A stretch of 64,000 bases of DNA, taken from Streptomyces sp. CB02414 (GTDB taxonomy: Bacteria; Actinomycetota; Actinomycetes; Streptomycetales; Streptomycetaceae). Location of the stretch: contig NZ_LIPF01000001.1 in the NCBI RefSeq assembly GCF_001905385.1, positions 1 through 64,000 on the forward strand. The letters run 5' to 3'. This document shows positions 17,794 through 26,178 of the stretch, piece by piece (position 1 is the stretch's first letter; every line of letters starts with the position of its first letter). The position numbers and the translations under genes are program-made. Under the pieces are notes generated by a model, which was given only the letters and a program-made list of their open reading frames with translations, made no database searches and was not told the origin of the DNA.

Positions 17794-19038
17794 ATGAGCG
17801 CTTCGCAGACCTCTGACGTTCCCACGCTTCTCGTCAAGATCTTCGGCAAGGACCGACCGGGCATCACGGCCGGCCTGTTCGACACCCTCGCCGCCTACTC
17901 CGTCGACGTCGTCGACATCGAGCAGGTCGTCACCCGTGGCCGGATCGTCCTGTGCGCGCTCGTGACCGAGCCGCCCCGGGGTCTGGAGGGCGGTCTGCGG
18001 GCGACCGTCCACAGCTGGGCGGAGTCGCTGAAGCTGCAGGCGGAGATCATCTCCGGCATCGGTGACAACCGGCCGCGTGGTCTCGGCCGCTCCCTGGTCA
18101 CGGTGCTGGGCCACCCGCTCACCGCCGAGGCGACGGCCGCCATAGCGGCCCGGATCACCGAGTCCGGCAGCAACATCGACCGTATCTTCCGGCTCGCCAA
18201 GTACCCCGTGACCGCCGTCGAGTTCGCGGTGTCCGGTGTGGAGACCGAGCCGCTGCGCACCGCGCTGGCGACCGAGGCCGCCGCGCTGGGTGTGGACGTC
18301 GCGGTCGTGTCGGCCGGCCTGCACCGGCGGGCGCAGCGCCTGGTCGTGATGGACGTGGACTCCACGCTGATCCAGGACGAGGTCATCGAGCTGTTCGCCG
18401 CGCACGCCGGCTGTGAGGACAAGGTCGCCGAGGTCACGGCGGCCGCGATGCGCGGGGAGCTGGACTTCGAGCAGTCGCTGCACGCGCGCGTGGCGCTGCT
18501 GGCGGGGCTGGACGCCTCCGTGGTGGACAAGGTGCGCAGCGAGGTGCGGCTGACGCCGGGTGCCCGCACGCTGATCCGCACGCTGAAGCGGCTCGGTTAC
18601 CAGGTGGGGGTCGTCTCCGGCGGCTTCACCCAGGTCACCGACGATCTGCGGGAGAAGCTGGGGCTGGACTTCGCCCAGGCCAACACGCTGGAGATCGTCG
18701 ACGGGAAGCTGACCGGCCGGGTCACCGGGGAGATCGTGGACCGGGCGGGCAAGGCGCGGCTGCTGCGGCGGTTCGCCGCCGAGGCGGGCGTGCCGCTGTC
18801 GCAGACGGTGGCGATCGGCGACGGGGCCAACGACCTGGACATGCTGAACGCGGCCGGGCTCGGCGTCGCCTTCAACGCCAAGCCGGTGGTCCGCGAGGCG
18901 GCGCACACCGCGGTGAACGTGCCCTTCCTGGACACCGTCCTGTACTTGCTGGGCATCACCCGCGAGGAGGTCGAGGCGGCGGACACGCTGGAAGAGGGCC
19001 TCGGCGACAGCCTGGGCAAGCCCCTCGACCGGATCTGA
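17794..19038 (+). CDS. serB: Phosphoserine phosphatase
   Basis: 414-residue SerB, the last step of L-serine synthesis (O-phospho-L-serine to serine). Two N-terminal ACT-like regulatory domains (about 10-90 and 100-175) precede the HAD phosphatase domain. That domain has D187-V-D189-S-T as nucleophile motif, VVSGGFTQV as motif II, and IGDGANDLDML as the Mg-binding motif. This long ACT-bearing form is typical of actinobacteria and is probably feedback regulated by serine. The ATG at 17794 places the ACT domain correctly; the in-frame extension to 17626 overlaps the streptophobe stop and looks non-coding. Confidence 0.96.
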   Translation: MSASQTSDVPTLLVKIFGKDRPGITAGLFDTLAAYSVDVVDIEQVVTRGRIVLCALVTEPPRGLEGGLRATVHSWAESLKLQAEIISGIGDNRPRGLGRSLVTVLGHPLTAEATAAIAARITESGSNIDRIFRLAKYPVTAVEFAVSGVETEPLRTALATEAAALGVDVAVVSAGLHRRAQRLVVMDVDSTLIQDEVIELFAAHAGCEDKVAEVTAAAMRGELDFEQSLHARVALLAGLDASVVDKVRSEVRLTPGARTLIRTLKRLGYQVGVVSGGFTQVTDDLREKLGLDFAQANTLEIVDGKLTGRVTGEIVDRAGKARLLRRFAAEAGVPLSQTVAIGDGANDLDMLNAAGLGVAFNAKPVVREAAHTAVNVPFLDTVLYLLGITREEVEAADTLEEGLGDSLGKPLDRI

Positions 19039-19096
19039 CCGGCCTTGCCCGGCACCTGGCCGCGACCGGCCGACGGGCGGGCAGCCCACTGTGGCG

Positions 19097-19126
19097 AGGG
19101 CCCGGAACCCCTGAGTGCCGGGCCCT
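19097..19126. terminator. Bidirectional terminator between serB and the SixA-like gene
   Basis: Perfect 9-bp arms AGGGCCCGG (19097-19105) and CCGGGCCCT (19118-19126) lie between convergent stop codons. Confidence 0.65.
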
Positions 19127-19141
19127 GTCGCGCGGGTCGGG

Positions 19142-19660
19142 TCAGTCGGTCGGCGCCCAGTAGTCGACGAGGGAGGCCACGCCCGGCTCCACGTCCTTCC
19201 AGGAGCCGGTGAAGGTCAGCACGGCGAAGGCGGCGGTCGGGAATCCGCGGCGGCCCATCCGCTCGCGGGCGTCGTCCTCGGCCGAGCCCGCCAGGATCTC
19301 GGCGAGTCCTTCCATGCCCGGGTTGTGGCCGATCACCAGTACGTTCCGCAGGTCGTCGGGGGTCTCGTTGAGCACGGCGATCAGCTCGCCGGGCGACGCC
19401 TCGTAGATCCGCTCCTCGTAGACGGTTTTCGGCCGCTGCGGGAACTCCGCGACGGCGAGCTTCCAGGTCTCGCGGGTCCGGGTGGAGGTGGAGCACAGGG
19501 CCTGGTCGAAGGGGACTCCGGTGTCCGCGAGCCGGCGTCCGGCCTCGGCCGCGTCCTTGCGGCCCCGCTCGGCGAGCGGCCGCTCGTGGTCGGTCACCTG
19601 TGGCCAGTCGGCTTTCGCATGCCGGAAGAGGACGATCCTGCGGGATTCTGCGACGCTCAT
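19142..19660 (-). CDS. SixA-type phosphohistidine phosphatase (histidine phosphatase family)
   Basis: 172-residue single-domain member of the histidine phosphatase superfamily, close to E. coli SixA, which removes phosphate from histidine in phosphorelay proteins. The catalytic RHA motif is at 13-15 (H14), with R61/R63 in STRTRET and the second histidine H112 in VIGHNPGM. There is no signal peptide, so it acts in the cytoplasm. The natural substrate in Streptomyces is not known. A small membrane-protein gene lies upstream on the same strand after a 94-bp gap. Confidence 0.92.
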   Translation of the reverse strand: MSVAESRRIVLFRHAKADWPQVTDHERPLAERGRKDAAEAGRRLADTGVPFDQALCSTSTRTRETWKLAVAEFPQRPKTVYEERIYEASPGELIAVLNETPDDLRNVLVIGHNPGMEGLAEILAGSAEDDARERMGRRGFPTAAFAVLTFTGSWKDVEPGVASLVDYWAPTD

Positions 19661-19754
19661 GGCATCCAGCTTCGCATGAAACAGGCCACGGGGCGCAGGG
19701 AGTTGACATGCGGATTCACCCCCATCGGCGCGCGTCCGGCGCCGTGGTCCGTCC

Positions 19755-19961
19755 TCAGCGCACGATCAGCTGCCGCAGCCACTCCACGAGGTGGGCGATC
19801 CCGGGTTCCCCCGCGGCGGCGTGGGCGTCGGCGGGATTGAGTATCAGCAGAAACAGGAACACGAAGGCGAGCACGGGCAGGGCGAGGGCCCACCAGGGCA
19901 GCCGGATGTCGACGGCGCCCCTGGTCGCCTGGGGAGGCCGGGTGTGGGTAGGGGCCGGCAT
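19755..19961 (-). CDS. Small single-pass membrane protein, unknown
   Basis: 68-residue protein starting MPAPTHTRPPQ. It has one strong membrane segment (WWALALPVLAFVFLFLLIL, about residues 24-42) and a short amphipathic C-terminus (GIAHLVEWLRQLIVR). The ATG at 19961 has GGAGG five nt upstream; an in-frame start at 20027 is less likely. I recognise no family. The aromatic start of the helix and the basic tail suggest an inner-membrane protein with the tail near the bilayer surface. Confidence 0.7.
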   Translation of the reverse strand: MPAPTHTRPPQATRGAVDIRLPWWALALPVLAFVFLFLLILNPADAHAAAGEPGIAHLVEWLRQLIVR

Positions 19962-20134
19962 GAGTGCCTCCGCGGGTCTTCGGGCGTCCCTGGTCCGTGC
20001 TGCGCGGCCCGCCTGAAGCGGGCACATCTCGAAGCTACGGAATTCGCGGGCCCCGCCCCATCCGGAGGTCCACCCACTTGACCCTGACCCTCACCCCCTA
20101 GGGGATGGGGGGTTAACCCCACCCCCGGGCGGCG

Positions 20135-20251
20135 TCACGGTGAGGCGATCGTCGCCACGATGCCGATGATCACGAAGATCGCGAGGAAGGAGCCGAAGAC
20201 GATCAGCATCTTCTTCTGGCCGTGCTGGGGGTTCGGGTCGAGGACTGGCAT
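20135..20251 (-). CDS. SGM_5486-type transporter-associated mini-protein
   Basis: 38-residue membrane mini-protein: a short polar start (MPVLDPNPQHGQKK), then one hydrophobic helix (about 15-35) ending IASP. It matches what I recall of the Streptomyces SGM_5486 family, named for its constant position beside an MFS exporter. Here too it lies 47 bp downstream of the MFS gene on the same strand. It may be a small subunit or stabiliser of the transporter, which is inferred from context only. It is easily missed in annotation because it lies at the end of a longer spurious reading frame. Confidence 0.75.
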   Translation of the reverse strand: MPVLDPNPQHGQKKMLIVFGSFLAIFVIIGIVATIASP

Positions 20252-20298
20252 ACGGCAAGTCTCGCATCCGCCGCCGGCGCCCGGGACGGGGGTCCGGG

Positions 20299-21639
20299 TC
20301 AGCGGACGGCTTCGTCCTCCACCGTGCGGTCGCGTCCCGCGAGCACGCCCACCACGATCTGCGGCACCATGAGGGCGCTCATCAACGCGATCGGCAGGCC
20401 CCAGCCCCCGCTGTGCTGGTAGAGCACACCCACCAGCAGCGGCCCCGGGATGGAGATCAGGTAGCCGGTGCTCTGCGCGAAGGCGGACAGCTGGACGACG
20501 CCCGCGCCGGTCCTGGCCCGCATCCCGACCATGGTCAGCGCGAGCGGGAAGGCGCAGTTGGAGACGCCGAGGAGCAGGGCCCAGACCCAGGCGCCGCCGA
20601 CCGGGGCGAAGTACAGCCCGGCGTATCCGGCCAGACCGCACACGCCCAGCACGACCACGATCGGCCCTTGGTGGGGCAGGCGGGTGGCCACGCGCGGGAT
20701 GACGAAGGCGAGCGGCACGCCCATCACCATGATGACGGCGAGCAGCAGACCGGCGGTGCCGGCGGAGACGCCGGCGTCCCGGAAGATCTGCGCCATCCAG
20801 CCCATCGTGATGTAGGCGGCGGTGGCCTGGAGGCCGAAGAAGACGGCGAGTGCCCAGGCCGTACGGCTGCGGGTGATGCGCAGCCGGGGCTGCTCGGCCC
20901 GGCGGCCGTCGGCGTCCGCACGCCGATCGTCGGACCCTGCGGACTCGGCCGACTCGGCGGACGCCGACGCCTTCCGGGCCCGTACGAACGGGATCCACGC
21001 CAGGGTGGCCGCCGCGCCCAGCACGGCCCACACCGCGAGGCCGGGCTGCCAGTGCCCGCCCAGCGCGTTCGTCACGGGCACGGTCGCCGCGGCGGCGATC
21101 GAGGTGCCGAAGGCGAGGGCCATCGAGTAGAGGCCCGTCATGGAACCGACCCGGTCGGGGAAGAAGCGCTTGACGATGACCGGCATCAGCACATTGCTGA
21201 GCGCGATGCCCATCAGGGCGAGGGCGGTGGCGGCCAGGAAGCCCGCCGTACCGCCCGCGTACGGGCGTATCAGCAGGCCGGCGGTGATGGCGACCATGCC
21301 GCCGAAGACCACCGCGCCGGGGCCGAAGCGGCGGGCCAGGCGCGGGGCGGCGACGCCGAAGACGGCGAAGCAGAGCGGGGGCACGGACGTGAGCAGTCCG
21401 GCCACGCTGCCGCTCATGCCGAGTCCGTCGCGGACCTCCTCCAGGAGGGCGCCCAGGCTCGTGATGGCGGGGCGCAGGTTGACCGCGGCCAGCACGATGC
21501 CGAGGACGAGCAGACGGGTCATCCACGGCGTCCACGCGCGCGTGCCGGTCGTCGACCGCGTGGTTTCCGTCTGCCGCATCGTCCGGGTCTCCGTCCGCGT
21601 CTCCGTCCGTGTGTCGGTCCGGGTCTCGTCACTAGCCAT
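20299..21639 (-). CDS. MFS transporter, CynX/NimT family
   Basis: 446-residue major facilitator with about 12 membrane helices in two halves separated by a charged cytoplasmic loop (ASAESAESAGSDDRRAD region near 225-245). NLRPAITSLG near the first helix is typical of the cyanate/2-nitroimidazole (CynX/NimT) group. A Thr/Arg-rich N-terminus repeats TRTET-like units. The ATG at 21639 is preferred; ATGs at 21648 and 21651 are possible and would overlap the predicted operator. It is divergent from an FCD/GntR regulator that probably controls it. The substrate is unknown; an export role is family knowledge. Confidence 0.9.
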   Translation of the reverse strand: MASDETRTDTRTETRTETRTMRQTETTRSTTGTRAWTPWMTRLLVLGIVLAAVNLRPAITSLGALLEEVRDGLGMSGSVAGLLTSVPPLCFAVFGVAAPRLARRFGPGAVVFGGMVAITAGLLIRPYAGGTAGFLAATALALMGIALSNVLMPVIVKRFFPDRVGSMTGLYSMALAFGTSIAAAATVPVTNALGGHWQPGLAVWAVLGAAATLAWIPFVRARKASASAESAESAGSDDRRADADGRRAEQPRLRITRSRTAWALAVFFGLQATAAYITMGWMAQIFRDAGVSAGTAGLLLAVIMVMGVPLAFVIPRVATRLPHQGPIVVVLGVCGLAGYAGLYFAPVGGAWVWALLLGVSNCAFPLALTMVGMRARTGAGVVQLSAFAQSTGYLISIPGPLLVGVLYQHSGGWGLPIALMSALMVPQIVVGVLAGRDRTVEDEAVR

Positions 21640-21643
21640 GAGA

Positions 21644-21662
21644 CCCATCATAGAATCATGGG
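21644..21662. promoter_or_regulatory. Putative operator for the divergent GntR regulator
   Basis: A 19-nt imperfect palindrome (CCCATCATAGAATCATGGG) lies between the divergent MFS and GntR genes. Seven of nine base pairs match. FCD-type regulators bind short palindromes at their own promoters, so this is a candidate operator. Confidence 0.5.
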
Positions 21663-21709
21663 ATGATTGATTGTCCACTCGCTTGTCGACTCGCGCGTGA
21701 AGGTGAGCC

Positions 21710-22387
21710 ATGCCTCTGAGCCATCCCCGTCGCTCGGCGCTGTCCGAGCAGGTCATCGCGGCACTGCGGCAACAGATCGCCTCGGGCGAGTGGCCGGTCG
21801 GCTCCCGCATCCCGACGGAACCCGAGCTGGTCGACCAGCTCGGCGTCGCCCGGAACACGGTCCGCGAGGCGGTCCGCGCGCTGGCCCACAACGGTCTGCT
21901 GGACATCCGCCAGGGCTCCGGCACGTACGTCGTGGCGACCAGCGAGCTGGCCGGCGTGATGCAGCGCCGCTTCGCCGAGGCCGACCCGCGGCACATCGCC
22001 GAGCTGCGCTCCACCCTGGAGTCCGCCGCCGCCCGGCTGGCCGCCGAGCGGCGCACGGATAAGGACCTCAGGCAGCTCGACGCGCTCCTCGCGCGCCGTG
22101 AGGAAGCGTGGCAGACGGGCGACGCGGAGGCGTACGTGACGGCGGACTCGACCTTCCACCTGGCCGTCGTGGCGGCCTCGCACAACGACGTGATGACCGC
22201 GATGTACGCGGACCTCGGCGAGGTGATGCGGGACTGGCTCCGCGTGGACGTCGGCGGCGAGCTGACCCCGGAGACACGCATGGACCACACCAGGCTGGTG
22301 GACGCGATCCGCGCGGGGGACGCCGAGACGGCGCACGCGGAGGCCGCGGGCTACCCGTTCCAGTGCCGCGCGGGCCGGATCGGCTGA
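21710..22387 (+). CDS. FadR/GntR-family transcriptional regulator (FCD domain)
   Basis: 225-residue regulator. A winged helix-turn-helix (about 8-75; RIPTEPELVDQLGVARNTVREAVRAL, written here in part as RIPTEPELVDQLGVAR, then GLLDIRQGSGTYV) is followed by an all-helical FCD ligand domain (about 88-215). The domain has metal-site-type residues D145 and H149 (DSTFHLAV) and H196 from family expectation. These regulators respond to small carboxylic acids, but the ligand is unknown here. It most likely represses the divergent MFS exporter and itself. Confidence 0.92.
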   Translation: MPLSHPRRSALSEQVIAALRQQIASGEWPVGSRIPTEPELVDQLGVARNTVREAVRALAHNGLLDIRQGSGTYVVATSELAGVMQRRFAEADPRHIAELRSTLESAAARLAAERRTDKDLRQLDALLARREEAWQTGDAEAYVTADSTFHLAVVAASHNDVMTAMYADLGEVMRDWLRVDVGGELTPETRMDHTRLVDAIRAGDAETAHAEAAGYPFQCRAGRIG

Positions 22388-22388
22388 A

Positions 22389-22748
22389 TCAGCTCCCCCG
22401 CGCGTGGCTGACCCAGGCCGCCCGGACCTCCTTCCAGCACCGGCCGTCCAGGCGCACGGTCTGCGCGGGAGCGGCCTCCACCGGGGAGGTGTCGGTGTCC
22501 AGGTCCCACCAGCGCTCGCACTCGATGTGCAGGCGCACGTGGTCGGGCTCCGGGTAGGGGTTGTGGCAGTGGGCGGTCACGTCGGACTCGTCGACGCGGA
22601 CCCGGCACGCGGCCCCGAACGGCTCGGCGTTCCCGCTCTCCCCGGCCTTCATGACCGGCACGCGCGCGTGGGACACCGCTTCGTACGGCAGGACCAGCAC
22701 GCAGGCGACGGCGAGGGCCGCCGGGGCCAGACGGTGGAGTGGACGCAC
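22389..22748 (-). CDS. Small secreted protein, unknown
   Basis: 119-residue protein with a Sec signal peptide (RPLHRLAPAALAVACVLVL, cleavage near residue 27), giving a mature part of about 90 residues. That part contains four cysteines (ACRVRVD, AHCHNPYPE, ECERWWD, GRCWKEV), probably two disulphides. The GTG at 22748 has GAGGAGG upstream with correct spacing. It is convergent with the GntR gene, their stop codons nearly touching. I recognise no named family. The Cys spacing and the Trp pair suggest a small stable extracellular fold. Confidence 0.72.
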   Translation of the reverse strand: MRPLHRLAPAALAVACVLVLPYEAVSHARVPVMKAGESGNAEPFGAACRVRVDESDVTAHCHNPYPEPDHVRLHIECERWWDLDTDTSPVEAAPAQTVRLDGRCWKEVRAAWVSHARGS

Positions 22749-22860
22749 AAGGGACCTCCTCGGCCGGCTGGGGAGGGAAAGCGCGTGGTGAACTCGTACC
22801 TCAGCGTGCGCGGCGGCCGGTCCGGGCGCCCGGCCGACTGGGCCGAACGGGTGACACGCC

Positions 22861-22892
22861 GAGGGCCCGCACCCGGGTGGGTGCGGGCCCTC
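22861..22892 (-). terminator. Terminator of the fabG-fabI operon
   Basis: Perfect 12-bp arms GAGGGCCCGCAC (22861-22872) and GTGCGGGCCCTC (22881-22892) lie 14 nt past the fabI stop codon. Confidence 0.75.
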
Positions 22893-22905
22893 GGGGGACG
22901 TCCGG

Positions 22906-23673
22906 TCAGGCGCCGATGGCGTGCAGACCGCCGTCCACGTGGACGATCTCGCCCGTGGTCTTCGGGAACCAGTCGCTGAGCAGCGCGACGATGCCGCGGC
23001 CGGCCGGCTCGGGATCCTTGAGGTCCCACTCCAGCGGGGCCCGGCTGTCCCACACCGAGGCCAGTTCCCCGAAGCCGGGGATGGACTTGGCGGCCATGGA
23101 GCCGAGCGGGCCGGCCGAGACCAGGTTGCAGCGGATGTCCTGCTTGCCCAGGTCACGGGCCATGTAGCGGCTGGTGGCCTCCAGCGCGGCCTTGGCCGGG
23201 CCCATCCAGTCGTACTGCGGCCAGGCGTACTGCGCGTCGAAGGTGAGGCCGACGACCGAGCCGCCGTTCTGCATCAGCGGCAGGCAGGCCATGGTCAGCG
23301 ACTTCAGGGAGTACGCCGAGACGTGCATGGCGGTGGCGACCGACTCGAACGGCGTGTTCAGGAAGTTGCCGCCGAGGGCGTCCTGCGGGGCGAAGCCGAT
23401 GGAGTGGACGACTCCGTCGAGGCCGCCCAGCTCCTCGCCGACGACGTCGGCCAGGCGCCCGAGGTGCTCGTCGTTGGTGACGTCCAGCTCGATGACCTTG
23501 GTGGGCTTGGGCAGCTTCTTGGCGACGCGCTCGGTCAGCGTGGGCCGCGGGAACGCGGTCAGGATGACCTCGGCGCCCTGCTCCTGGGCCAGCTTGGCGG
23601 CGTGGAAGGCGATCGAGGCCTCCGTCAGCACACCGGTGATCAGGACGCGCTTGCCCTCGAGAATTCCGCTCAT
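22906..23673 (-). CDS. fabI: Enoyl-[acyl-carrier-protein] reductase (NADH), FabI/InhA type
   Basis: 255-residue FabI, which reduces trans-2-enoyl-ACP in the last step of each fatty-acid elongation cycle. The divergent SDR active site is present: Y154-x6-K161 in YDWMGPAKAAL, the equivalent of InhA Y158/K165. Other marks are LITGVLTEASIAFHAA at the N-terminus and VHSIGFAP near 89-96. It starts 5 bp after the fabG stop codon, so the two reductases form a tight operon. Length and motifs match the mycobacterial InhA group, the target of isoniazid and triclosan in relatives. Confidence 0.96.
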   Translation of the reverse strand: MSGILEGKRVLITGVLTEASIAFHAAKLAQEQGAEVILTAFPRPTLTERVAKKLPKPTKVIELDVTNDEHLGRLADVVGEELGGLDGVVHSIGFAPQDALGGNFLNTPFESVATAMHVSAYSLKSLTMACLPLMQNGGSVVGLTFDAQYAWPQYDWMGPAKAALEATSRYMARDLGKQDIRCNLVSAGPLGSMAAKSIPGFGELASVWDSRAPLEWDLKDPEPAGRGIVALLSDWFPKTTGEIVHVDGGLHAIGA

Positions 23674-23678
23674 GGTGA

Positions 23679-24383
23679 TCAGTGACCCATTCCCAGTCCG
23701 CCGTCAACGGGGATGACGGCTCCAGTGATGTACGAGGCGTCGTCCGAGGTGAGGAACCGCACCGTCGCGGCGATCTCCTCCGGTCGCGCGTACCGCGCCA
23801 GCGGCACCTGCGCGAGGATCTTCGTCTGCTGCTCCTCGGTGAGCTCCCGGGTCATGTCGGTGTCGACGAAACCGGGCGCGACGACGTTGAAGGTGATGTT
23901 GCGCGACCCCAGCTCACGGGCGAGGGAGCGCGCGAAGCCGACCAGGGCGGCCTTGGAGGCGGCGTAGTTCGCCTGCCCCGCCGAGCCGAGGAGCCCGACC
24001 ACCGACGAGATGAGCACGACGCGGCCCTTCTTAGCCCGCAGCATGCCGCGGTTGGCGCGCTTGACGACGCGGAAGGTGCCGGTGAGGTTGGTGTCGACGA
24101 CGGAGGTGAAGTCCTCCTCCGACATGCGCATCAGGAGCTGGTCCTTGGTGACGCCGGCGTTGGCGACGAGGACCTCGACGGGACCGTGCGTCTCCTCGAT
24201 CTCCTTGTAGGCCTGCTCCACCTGCTCGCTGTCGGTGATGTCGCACTTGACGGCCAGGAAGCCGGCGGGGGGCTCACCCGAGCGGTATGTGATCGCGACC
24301 TTGTCGCCGGCGTCTGCGAATGCGCGGGCGATGGCGAGGCCGATGCCCCGGTTTCCTCCGGTGACGAGAACCGAGCGGCTCAA
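23679..24383 (-). CDS. fabG: 3-oxoacyl-[acyl-carrier-protein] reductase
   Basis: 234-residue FabG, an NADPH-dependent SDR reducing beta-ketoacyl-ACP in fatty-acid synthesis. VTGGNRGIG (7-15), NAG at 75-77, S126/S127, and Y140-x3-K144 (YAASK) are intact, followed by the FNVVAPGFVDTDMT stretch. It is the first gene of a fabG-fabI pair, as in the mycobacterial fabG1(mabA)-inhA operon. A promoter-like TTTGAG / TAGGTT pair with a 16-nt spacer lies at 24453-24480. Confidence 0.95.
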   Translation of the reverse strand: MSRSVLVTGGNRGIGLAIARAFADAGDKVAITYRSGEPPAGFLAVKCDITDSEQVEQAYKEIEETHGPVEVLVANAGVTKDQLLMRMSEEDFTSVVDTNLTGTFRVVKRANRGMLRAKKGRVVLISSVVGLLGSAGQANYAASKAALVGFARSLARELGSRNITFNVVAPGFVDTDMTRELTEEQQTKILAQVPLARYARPEEIAATVRFLTSDDASYITGAVIPVDGGLGMGH

Positions 24384-24452
24384 CGGATCACCCTTTCAAT
24401 AGCGGTCTGGCACACCCGCCCGGACCCGTGGAGAGCAGGCGGCTTCCTCGAA

Positions 24453-24480
24453 AACCTATCGGTCCCCGTCTGTCCTCAAA
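24453..24480 (-). promoter_or_regulatory. Candidate fabG promoter
   Basis: On the minus strand TTTGAG (24475-24480) and TAGGTT (24453-24458) are 16 nt apart and about 70 nt upstream of the fabG start, a fair match to a HrdB promoter. Confidence 0.4.
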
Positions 24481-24654
24481 GACTCGGGCGCCCACAGTGG
24501 CTTACGGGAGTGACTGTCGGATCCCTACAGAACCGTGCGCGTACCGTTCGGAAACCTCTGGTCCGGCAGCGAGATGGGCGACATGATCGGAGCGACCACG
24601 GACACACCGGCCCGGTGCGCCCCGACCTCGTCCAGTCGACAGAAAGAGACGCAG

Positions 24655-26178
24655 GTGCCCCATAGCATCGACGAAGCCTTCACAGCATTCCCCTTGCGCG
24701 CCCTCGCCGACGCCGCCCTGGCCCGCGCACGTGCCCTCGGCGCCGAGCACGCGGACTTCCGGCTGGAGCGGGTGCGGGGCGCCTCCTGGCGTCTGAGGGA
24801 CGCCAAGCCCGCCGGGTCCTCGGACACCACCGACCTCGGGTACGCGGTGCGCGTGGTGCACGGCGGTACCTGGGGCTTCGCGTCGGGGGTCGACCTGACG
24901 ATGGACGCCGCCGCCAGGGTGGCGTCCCAGGCGGTGGCCATGGCGAAGCTGTCCGCGCAGGTGATCAAGGCGGCGGGGTCCGACGAGAGGGTGGAGCTCG
25001 CCGACGAGCCCGTGCACGCCGACAAGACGTGGATCTCGGCGTACGACATCGATCCTTTCACCGTGCCCGACGCCGAGAAGTCGGCCCTGCTGGCCGACTG
25101 GAGCGCGCGGCTGCTGGCGGCCGACGGGGTCGATCACGTGGACGCCTCGCTGCTGACCGTGCACGAGAACAAGTTCTACGCCGACACCGCCGGGACCGTG
25201 ACGACACAGCAGCGGGTGCGGCTGCACCCGGTGCTGACCGCCGTGTCGGTGGACGACTCCAGCGGCGAGTTCGACTCCATGCGCACCCTGGCGCCGCCCG
25301 CCGGGCGCGGCTGGGAGTACCTGACCGGCACCGGCTGGGACTGGGACGCCGAGCTGGCCGGCATCCCGGAGCTGCTGGCCGAGAAGATGCGGGCGCCGAG
25401 CGTCGAGGCGGGCCTGTACGACCTGGTCGTCGACCCGTCGAACCTGTGGCTGACCATCCACGAGTCCATCGGGCACGCCACCGAGCTGGACCGCGCCCTG
25501 GGCTACGAGGCCGCCTATGCCGGCACCTCCTTCGCCACCTTCGACCAGCTCGGCAAGTTGCGCTACGGCTCGCAGCTGATGAACGTCACCGGCGACCGCA
25601 CCGCCGAGCACGGGCTCGCGACCATCGGGTACGACGACGAGGGCGTGGCGGGCCAGTCCTGGGACCTGGTGAAGGACGGGACGCTGGTGGGTTACCAGCT
25701 GGACCGGCGGATCGCGCGGCTCACCGGGTTCGAGCGGTCCAACGGGTGCGCGTACGCCGACTCCCCTGCCCATGTGCCGGTGCAGCGGATGGCCAACGTG
25801 TCGCTGCGGCCGGATCCGGGCGGGTTGTCCACGGAGGATTTGATCGGGGGCGTGGAGCGCGGCATCTACGTCGTCGGGGACCGGTCCTGGTCGATCGACA
25901 TGCAGCGGTACAACTTCCAGTTCACCGGTCAGCGGTTCTTCCGGATCGAGAACGGGCGGCTCGCCGGTCAGCTGCGGGACGTGGCCTACCAGGCGACGAC
26001 CACCGACTTCTGGGGCTCCATGGCGGCCGTCGGCGGCCCGCAGACCTACGTCCTGGGCGGCGCCTTCAACTGCGGCAAGGCGCAGCCGGGGCAGGTGGCG
26101 GCCGTGTCGCACGGCTGCCCGTCCGCCCTCTTCAAGGGAGTCAACATCCTCAACACCACCCAGGAGGCGGGTCGATGA
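24655..26178 (+). CDS. tldD: TldD-family metalloprotease
   Basis: 507-residue TldD. The metal site HESIGH is at 269-274, the defining motif. The N-terminal domain (ARALGAEHADFRLE near 25-38) and C-terminal Gly-rich region (GMVERGIYVVGD-like, then CGKAQPGQ) fit the family. TldD and TldE form a heterodimeric protease that trims unfolded or modified peptides; in E. coli it matures microcin B17 and affects gyrase inhibitors. The GTG at 24655 gives the family N-terminus, while the reading frame open to 24535 has no ribosome site. Its stop overlaps the tldE start by 4 nt. Confidence 0.92.
   Translation: MPHSIDEAFTAFPLRALADAALARARALGAEHADFRLERVRGASWRLRDAKPAGSSDTTDLGYAVRVVHGGTWGFASGVDLTMDAAARVASQAVAMAKLSAQVIKAAGSDERVELADEPVHADKTWISAYDIDPFTVPDAEKSALLADWSARLLAADGVDHVDASLLTVHENKFYADTAGTVTTQQRVRLHPVLTAVSVDDSSGEFDSMRTLAPPAGRGWEYLTGTGWDWDAELAGIPELLAEKMRAPSVEAGLYDLVVDPSNLWLTIHESIGHATELDRALGYEAAYAGTSFATFDQLGKLRYGSQLMNVTGDRTAEHGLATIGYDDEGVAGQSWDLVKDGTLVGYQLDRRIARLTGFERSNGCAYADSPAHVPVQRMANVSLRPDPGGLSTEDLIGGVERGIYVVGDRSWSIDMQRYNFQFTGQRFFRIENGRLAGQLRDVAYQATTTDFWGSMAAVGGPQTYVLGGAFNCGKAQPGQVAAVSHGCPSALFKGVNILNTTQEAGR

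Noticed and set aside
24502..26112. Minus-strand open frame antisense to tldD
   Set aside because: TldD has intact motifs including HESIGH on the other strand. The antisense frame has no recognisable features.
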